From Elymus sibiricus (taxonomy: Eukaryota > Streptophyta > Magnoliopsida > Poales > Poaceae), in the NCBI GenBank assembly GCA_039707655.1, contig CM077666.1, forward strand, positions 399,671,886 through 399,735,885: 64,000 nucleotides of DNA, given 5' to 3'. The notes under the pieces are model-generated. The model was given only the letters and a program-made list of their open reading frames with translations. It was not told where the DNA came from and searched no databases. The position numbers and the translations under genes are program-made. The number at the start of each line of letters is the position of its first letter. Within the stretch, counting starts at the first letter, position 1. Of the stretch, positions 57,568-64,000 are shown in pieces.

Positions 57568-58417
57568 GGATAATTAGATTTATGCCCCTAGTTGGGTCCC
57601 ACTCGTCTGTTTTACCCCTAACTTCAGAAACTCACCTGTTCTGTACAAGCCACTTTGCAATTCTTATGCTTTTGCCCTTTGACCCTTTGACCGTCACTTT
57701 GAAAAAATCATAACAAATTCATACTAACTCAGAAAAATGCAAATAAGATATCAAAATGTTCACAAAAACATCACCTATATGTGCATGTCATTTTCATTCT
57801 TGACAAAAGTGTTGGAAAGTCCTCATCTCAGTTTTAGCTCATATGACCTTAGCATGAACAGTACAATCTAAAAAAATTCAAAAAATTCAAAAAAAATTGG
57901 TGGCAAACATTGACCAATGTTTTTAGTGCTTGCCAAGTTTCATAACAGAATGACATTCGAGGAAGTCGTGGCAAAAAAAATAAAATCAATGCTTCAAAAT
58001 CTTGTTTTTTTGCCACGACTTCCACGAATGTCATTCTGTTATGAAACTTGGCAAGCACTCAAAACATTAGTCAATGTTTGCCACCAAAAAAATTTAGAAT
58101 TTTTTGAATTTTTTAGATTGTACTGTTCATGCTAAGGTCATATGAGCTAAAACTGAGATGAGGACTTTCCAACACTTTTGTTAAGAATGAAAATGACATG
58201 CACATATAGGTGATGTTTTTGTGAACATATTGATATCTTATTTGCATTTTTCTGAGTTAGTATGAATTTGTTATGATTTTTTCAAAGTGACGGTCAAAGG
58301 GTCAAAGGGCAAAAGCATAAGAATTGCAAAGTGGCTTGTACAGAACAGGTGAGTTTCTGAAGTTAGGTGTAAAACAGACGAGTGGGACCCAACTAGGGGC
58401 ATAAAATTAATTATCCC
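57568..58417. mobile_element. 850-bp near-perfect hairpin element (foldback / Mutator-type)
   Basis: The two halves are inverted copies of each other over about 410 bases, from GGGATAATTAGATTTATGCC at the left end to a short centre of about 25 bases at 57980-58006. Flanks tatttttta (57559-57567) and tagttttta (58418-58426) agree in 8 of 9 bases, suggesting a 9-bp TSD. It contains no transposase. Two similar short ORFs on opposite strands (58058-57849 and 57917-58135) exist only because of the palindrome. Confidence 0.82.
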
Positions 58418-58449
58418 TAGTTTTTAACTACTTAAACCACTAGCCGGAA

Positions 58450-58545
58450 GAAGCAAAAGCTTTGCCTTTTCATTAATTAAGAACAAGATAGTTGCCCAGT
58501 TAATTGCAGAAAACCGGGCTAAAACCGATACAAACAGGGCCTAAA
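58450..58545 (-). mobile_element. LINE 3' tail remnant, minus strand
   Basis: The plus strand 'aaaaccgggctaaaaccgat' and 'aagctttgccttttcattaa' are the reversed forms of the common Triticeae L1 3' end. It shares its design with 24740-24960. Only the tail is recognisable. Confidence 0.45.
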
Positions 58546-58549
58546 CCTA

Positions 58550-59190
58550 TGGGAACTCTTGGCTGAGCATGAATTGGTACAGGCCTTCGTCCACGCGTCT
58601 GATACGCTTGCGGAACTGTTGTACCGCAATATCGATCTCCGCCCAGGATATTTCATCGGCAATGGTCGATTCCAAGCCGCGATGAGTATTTTGCTCTGCT
58701 TCGTCGTTCGCGGCACCTGGGGGCCGAGGAGGTCGAAGAGCCAATCGACCAGCCTGTTGGCGTCATGGCGGCGGATTCTGGCAGTGCGAACTTCGTCCGG
58801 CGCAATTATGGCACTGACGGCGTCTGCCCATTCCTGGCGGGGAATCGACATGCTTACCGGCCCTAGAAACGGCCTCTCGAGTGGTTGAGTCAACAGGATG
58901 CTTACACGGCTCTGCTCAGATAGTGCGGCGCACCGCACCTGATGCGTGGGGGCGTTCTCCCGCTCTTGCGCGACAGCGCTTTGCCACTCTTGCTCCACTC
59001 CGCTCCATGGTAGACATTGGCCCGCTCAAGCCCTAGGGCGCGATGATACCGCTCATGCTCGGCGGCACGCTGCCGCTCATGCTCGGTGGCGCACGGCCGT
59101 TCTGGCTCTCTGGCCTGCTCTGGCTCGTTCTCCTCGTCGAGGAGGTTGATGACGGCAGCGGCGCTTCGCCAGATTGGCATGCTTGGAATG
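58550..59190 (-). pseudogene. Frameshifted uncharacterised coding sequence
   Basis: The minus strand begins near 59181 with MPIWRSAAAVINLLDEENEP, then Glu/Arg/His-rich text ('ATEHERQRAAEHERYHRALG'). After a frame change at about 59000 it continues 'SMSIPRQEWADAVSAIIAPD' and 'RLVDWLFDLLGPQVP'. After another change near 58740 it continues 'GLESTIADEISWAEIDIAVQ' and 'VDEGLYQFMLSQEFP' with a stop at about 58547. The sum is about 210 residues of charged, helix-prone protein with two frameshifts. I do not recognise the family. It lies within CACTA-like sequence and may be a captured gene. Confidence 0.45.
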
Positions 59191-59433
59191 GTATACTGCG
59201 GTATGGCCGGTGTGTCGCCGCCTAGCCCTCTTTGCTCACTGACACCGGCAGCGGGAAATCGATGGGGGTGGCGGGAAACCGATTTGGGGGGAGTGGCGGG
59301 AAACGGTTGCGTGTTTGCATATATAACACGATTAATATGGAAAACTTGGTAAAGAAGGAAGCGCGAGCTAGCACGACGCGTGTGCACAGTGCTTACCCAC
59401 GGGTGCCGGGCGGTTGAACAGAACTGCTTTAAA

Positions 59434-61290
59434 TTATTCAGGGTTCGTTTGGCAATTTTTATACATTATAATCGAGTTTTCTAGGCATTTAATGTGCAAA
59501 ATTCAAATTTCAACTACAAATACATGCTCCAGTGCACCAAAATGGGTTGAAAAATCATATATATGTCCTTGGGTGCATGTTTAGGTCACATGCAAGGAAT
59601 GGGGATGAATTACAAACATCTCGGCATCCTGACTCGGCGTCCTGACTCGGCCTCAAACATTGAGAAGCTTGGTTTTTAAATCTCCATAAATCCAAAATTC
59701 ACCAGAAATTAATGAAACTTTACATGGTGTCATGACATGGCACATATATGCCATGGTAAAAAAACTGACCAATTTGGGGCAAGTTTTGGTACAAGACTCT
59801 TACAAACCGGAGCTTCTCACAAGTAGCCTCCGATAGGGAACGTGTCACCCTTGTGGGCGAAACGACAATCGTTGCCTCTTCTCGCCTTGTATTTTTTTTC
59901 TATGGGCAACATAGACCAATTGGAGATTTGTGCTAAAATATGGAATTATTCAGGGTTCGTTTGGCCTTTTTATACATTAATTGAGTTTTCTAGGCATTTT
60001 AATGTCCATAATTCAAATTTGAACTACAAGCACATGATCCAGTGCACCAAAATGGCTTCAAAAACCATACATGTGTCCTTGGGTGCATGTTTGGGTCCCA
60101 TGCAAGAAATGGGTATGAATTACAAACATCTCAGTGTACTGGCTCGGCCTCAAACATTGAGAATATCGGTTTTTAAATCCCGGTAAATCCAAAACTCACC
60201 CGAAATTCATGAAACTTGGCATCGTGTCATGACATGGCACATATATACCATGCTAAAAAAATTTGTTCAATTTGGGGCAAGTTTTGGTACACGCCTCTTA
60301 CAAACCGGAGCTTCTAGCAAGAAGCCTCGTTGTTCCGATAGGGAACGTTTCACCCTTGTGGGCAAAACGACAATCGCTGCCTCTTCTCGCCTTGTATTTT
60401 TCTTCTACAGGCAACATAGACCAACAGAAGATTCGCGCCGAGATATTGAATTATTTAGGGTTTGTTTGGCCTTTTTATACATATATTAATTGAGTTTTCT
60501 AGGCACATAATTCAAATTTGAACTACAAGCACATGCTCCAGTGCACCAAAATGGCTTCAAAAACCATACATTTGTCCTTGGGTGTATGTTTAGGTCCCAT
60601 GCAGGAAATGGGGATGAATTATAAACATCTCGGCGTACAGGCTCGGCCTCAAACATTGAGAATCTCGGTTTTTAAATCCCCGTAAATCAAAAACTCACCC
60701 AAAAATCATGAAACTTAGCATCATGTCATGACATGTCACATATATGCCGTGGTAATTTTTTTGTCCAATTTGGGGCAAGTTTTGGTACAAGCCTCTTACA
60801 AACCGGAGCTTCTAGCAAGAAGCCTCATGGTTCCGATAGGGAACATGTCACCCTTGTGGGCGAAACGACAATCGTCGCTGCCTCTTCTCGCCATGTATTT
60901 TTTTTCTACAGGCAACGTAGACCAACAGGAGATTCGCAGTAAAATATGGAATTATTCAGGGTTCGTTTGGCCTTTTTATACATTAATTGAGTTTTCTAGG
61001 CATTTAATCCCCATAATTCAAATTTGAATTACAAACATATGCACTAGTGCACCAAAATGGATTCAAATACCATACATGTGTCCATGGGTGCATGTTTAGG
61101 TCCCATGCAAGAAATGGGAATGAATTACAAACATCTCGGCGTCCTGGCTCGGCTTCAAACATTGAGAATCTCGGTTTTTAAATCCCCGTAATTCCAAAAC
61201 TCACCCGAAATTCATGAAACTTGGCATAGTGTCATTATATGGCACATATATGCCGTGGTAAAAAATATTGTCCAATTTGAGACAAGGCGC
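59434..61290. repeat. Tandem array of about 505-bp units, 3.7 copies
   Basis: Units start at 'ttattcagggttcgtttgg' at 59434, 59946, 60451 (a variant with 'ttatttagggtttg') and 60952, giving periods of 512, 505 and 501. Each holds 'gtgcaccaaaatgg', 'catgtttaggtc', 'acaaacatctcggcgt', 'cttacaaaccggagcttct' and 'cacccttgtgggc.aaacga'. The last copy ends at about 61290. The small ORFs in each copy (for example 59842-60186 and 60728-61027) repeat and are not genes. Confidence 0.92.
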
Positions 61291-61299
61291 ACACATTAA

Positions 61300-61400
61300 T
61301 AGCCAACGTAGGCATTTTGGAACAAATAGATGACACGTTAATATCGCAAACGGTTGTATTGTTTGAACCGTGGGCGTTCCACTAACCATTTACGTGCGGC
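61300..61400. other. CACTA-like repeat words next to the 505-bp array
   Basis: 'atatcgcaaacggttgtatt' and 'aaccgtgggcgttccactaa' resemble the subterminal words seen at 47240 and 55080. This may be the outer part of the same CACTA region. No terminus is confirmed. Confidence 0.35.
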
Positions 61401-61489
61401 CACGTGTCCCTCTTTTTATTGGAGAGTACTACCTCGGTCCTGGTTTATTGGTCCTCTTTGTATTTTGTGCAAAAATTTGACCATACTAG

Positions 61490-61805
61490 GTGGCGTGCGT
61501 GCAACTGTTTGATTAGACGGGTCGAGTGCGAGAAGTTCGCCGCACAGGCTCGACGTGACGCGTGCGAGCAGTCCGCCACGCAGGCTCGACGGGACGCGTG
61601 CGAGCAGTCCGCCACGCGGGCTCAACGGGACCCGTGCCAGCTGTCTGTCGTGCAGGCTCACCGCGAAGCGAGCTCTTTGACCTCCACCCGCCGCCTTGCT
61701 CCGAACTTCTCCTTTAATGGCGGCCGAGCAGGCTCACCGGGAAGCGAGCTCTTTGACCTCCAGCCGCCGCCTCGCTCCCAACTTCTCCATTAATGGCGGC
61801 CGAGA
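61490..61805. repeat. Two short GC-rich tandem repeats
   Basis: First, a unit of about 36-42 bases with 'caggctcgacgggacgcgtg' and 'cgagcagtccgccacg' occurs about four times (61535-61650). Second, a unit of about 77 bases with 'caggctcaccg.gaagcgag' and 'ctctttgacctcca.ccgcc' occurs twice (61653-61803). The frame 61404-61793 runs through them but reads as repeats only. Confidence 0.85.
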
Positions 61806-62122
61806 CGCTGTGTAACATGCGGTTAATGCACCTAGACGGAAGGTGTTAGCTTGTGATCCCATGGCCCCGCTCAACGATAGCTAGCATTGTTTTGTTCGTG
61901 CCTCGCTGAGAACGAGAATTTTAGCCTATTTTCGTCTCGTATACATGTACCTACGAGGTTACGAATGAAATAATACGATGACAAATTGACAATGGCAACA
62001 GATAATAATTGTCTTACATGTCCCGGATAATTTCCAATTTAAAATGCCACATGCGGCAACGCCCGAAAGAACAGGGGCAAGAGAAGAAGAAAAAAAAAGA
62101 GGAAGAAGGAAGTCACTGCTCT

Positions 62123-62640
62123 CTACTTCTCGATGGATCGCTTGGCGAGGAGTTCTTCCAGCTCCTTCTTCACATCCTCATGACTTTGCTTGACAGCAGC
62201 CATGGATTCCTCCACCTGCAGCTCGCGCTCGATGCGGAGCTTCTTCAAGTCATCCCCAAGTTCATGGACAACGGTTGTCAGCGTCATCCGCGAAGCAACG
62301 CTCTTCTCATACAGCTCCCTCCAGCTGGCGGCCTCATCCTTCTGCTTGTCGAGCTCCTCGTGGAGCTTCGCATTGTAACCCATGAGTTTCACGACGAGGC
62401 CGGTCGCCTTATCAACCGAGGCATCGCTAATCTCGAGCAGCTTCTCCAAGCCGGTGAGCAGCTCCTGCTGGTTAATTAGGCCAGCGAGAATGTCATCGTC
62501 GCTGGCTAAGGACTTCAGCCCCGCTACCTCGTCGAGTTAGCCGACACGGCGAGAGCGCTTGTGAGAGCCCTCGCCTGCCCATGAGATCTCGTTCAGGGGC
62601 CCCACGGCGCGGCAGGACATCTCTGCTGCGACTGCCGAGT
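62123..62640 (-). pseudogene. Coiled-coil protein fragment, 5' end lost to an LTR
   Basis: From a TAA at 62537-62539 the minus frame reads LDEVAGLKSLASDDDILAGL, then 'ISDASVDKATGLVVKLMGYN' and a charged heptad-like helix ('KLHEELDKQKDEAASWRELY', 'LRIERELQVEESMAAVKQSH') to a stop at 62123. The same frame is open upstream of the TAA to about 62638 ('AVGPLNEISWAGEGSHKRSR'), then shifts. A retrotransposon LTR begins at 62699 and removes any further 5' part. The predicted structure is a coiled coil. I do not recognise the family, and it may be another gene piece carried by CACTA material. Confidence 0.45.
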
Positions 62641-62698
62641 TGCGACGGGACCTCTCTAGTATTTCTGCGGCCTTGGTCTTTGCTCCCTGATTATATGT

Positions 62699-62946
62699 GA
62701 TACGTCTCCAATGTATCTACAATTTATGAAGTATTCATGCCATGTTTATAACGATTTTATATGGTTTTGGTATGATTTGATTAGACTAACCCGGACTGAC
62801 ACTGTTTTCAGCAGAACTACCGTGGTGTTGTTTTTTGTGCAGAAATAAAAGTTCTCGGAATTGGACGAAACTTTTTGACGATTTTTTTTGAACCAAAAGA
62901 GACCCCCGAAGCTTCGTGGAAGGACCAGAAGCCTCACGAGGTGCTC
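62699..62946 (+). repeat. Start of a gypsy LTR, interrupted
   Basis: Begins TGATACGTCTCCAATGTATC and continues with 'cagaactaccgtggtgttg' and 'cagaaataaaagttctcgga', typical of Triticeae gypsy LTRs. It is cut at 62946 by a second LTR. Confidence 0.75.
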
Positions 62947-64000
62947 TGATACGTCTCTGTCATATCTATAATTTTTGATTGTTTCATGCCAATATCCTAT
63001 AATTTCCACATACTTTTGGCAGCATTTTATATTGTTTTTTGGGACTAACATATAGATCCAGTGCCCAGTGCCAGTTCCTGTTTGTTGCATGTTTTTTGTT
63101 TCATAGAATATCCATATCAAACCAAGTCCAAATGCAATAAAATTGTACGGAGAATTATTTTGGAATATATGTGATTTTTGGGAGGTGGAATCAACGCAAG
63201 ATGGTGCTCGTGGGCCCCATGAGGCACCAGGGCGCGCCTGGAGGGGCCAGGCGCGCCGTGGTGCCTCGTGAGGCCCTCTTAGGTCGGTTGGTGCTATTCT
63301 TCGGGCACAAGGAAGCTAATATCTGTAAAAAATCGTGTTAAAATTTCAGCGCAATCGGAGTTATGGATCTCCGGGAATTTAATAAACGGTGAAAGGCCAG
63401 AAAACAGAAACGCGAAACAGAAGAGAACAGAGAGAGAGATCCAATCTCGGAGGGGCTCCTGCCCCTCCGCCGCCATGGCAGCCATGGACCAGAGGGGGAA
63501 CTCTCCTCCCATCTAGGGGGAGGCCAAGGAAGAAGAAGAAGGAGGGGGGCTCTCTCCCACTCTCTCCCGGTGGCGCCGGAACGCCGTCGGGGCAATTATC
63601 GTGACGGCGATCTACACCAACAACTTCGCCGCCATCACCACCAACTCTCTCCCCCTCTATGCAGTGGTGTAACACCTCTTCTCCCCGCTGTAATCTCTAC
63701 TTAAACATGGTGCTTAATTCTACATATTATTATCCAATGATTTGTGGCCATCCTATGATGTTTGAGTAGATTCGTTTTGTCCTATCGGTTGATTGATGAT
63801 CGTGATTGGTTTGAGTTGTATGTTTTATTTTGGTGCTGTCCTATGGTGCCCTCCATGTCGCGCAAGCGTGAGGGATTCCCGCTGTAGGGTTTGCAATACG
63901 TTCATAATTCTCTTATAGTGGGCGGCTAGAGTGACAGAAGCTTACACCCGAGTAAGGGGGTTGTTGCGTATGGGAGTAAAGAGAACTTGTTACTTAATGC
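62947..64000 (+). repeat. Second gypsy LTR, running off the window
   Basis: Begins TGATACGTCTCTGTCATATC, followed by 'tataatttttgattgtttca', and has LTR features such as 'gaggcaccagggcgcgcctg' (63220) and 'ggctagagtgacagaagctt' (63930), the latter also present in the 1116 family LTRs. It is nested in the preceding LTR. Its right end is outside the window. Open frames at 63294-63675 are not genes. Confidence 0.8.

Noticed and set aside
57849..58135. Two nearly identical small ORFs on opposite strands
   Set aside because: A direct consequence of the palindromic element 57568-58417.
59434..61290. CRISPR-like regular repeats
   Set aside because: Units of about 500 bases in direct tandem without spacers, in a plant nuclear context: not a CRISPR array.

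Overview
The window looks like an intergenic stretch of a large grass genome, almost certainly Triticeae (wheat, barley, Aegilops or a relative). The reasons are nested LTR retrotransposons whose ends start TGATACGTC or TGTTGGAA, CACTA subterminal repeats, Mutator- and hAT-type MITEs, L1-type LINE remnants, and one single-exon plant gene with its own TATA box and polyadenylation signal. Family names of transposons are given from memory; the structural claims (target-site duplications, TIRs, motifs) were read directly from the bases.

Layout. 1-585 is the 3' end of an unnamed LTR retrotransposon. 1116-14746 is a complete but dead Ty3/gypsy element (LTRs about 1.52 kb, TSD TGAGG, tRNA-Asp-type primer site). 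Its gag-pol has a frameshift and at least seven stops, and its RNase H is split by a 3.56 kb fragment of another, Sukkula-like LTR. 14752-15382 is the end of the older LTR it landed in. 15383-21300 holds minus-strand gypsy LTR debris with an 812-bp Mutator-like element (9-bp TSD). 22173-23409 is a pseudogene of a DEDD-type 3'-5' exonuclease-like gene, split by a 530-bp solo LTR (TSD GTGGC) and followed by a CACTA end (23550-24064). 25700-26702 is a 5'-truncated LINE. 

27883-28605 is the only gene I consider intact: a secreted glycine-rich protein with a C-terminal eight-cysteine (Hydrophob_seed / LTP-like) domain. 28940-33790 is mostly anonymous sequence with three small inverted-repeat or MITE features. 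33794-44833 is a roughly 420-bp hAT-type MITE that received a 10.6 kb minus-strand Ty1/copia element (34020-44632, TSD GCTCA). Each copia LTR carries its own later insertion. 45250-46221 is another minus-strand gypsy LTR piece.

47240-62690 looks like one or more CACTA-derived segments: subterminal repeats, several tandem arrays, an 850-bp near-perfect hairpin element, and minus-strand coding fragments. These fragments are a spliced gene with a B3-like C-terminal exon (48254-54581) whose presumed intron holds a 4.1 kb solo LTR, a frameshifted ORF (58550-59190) and a coiled-coil ORF (62123-62640). 62699-64000 is one gypsy LTR start interrupted by another.

The genes do not form a pathway. One host gene sits in a transposon nest, and the rest are transposon proteins or gene fragments apparently carried or broken by transposons. 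I found no CRISPR array, operon, rRNA or convincing tRNA, and nothing I would call a new molecular system.
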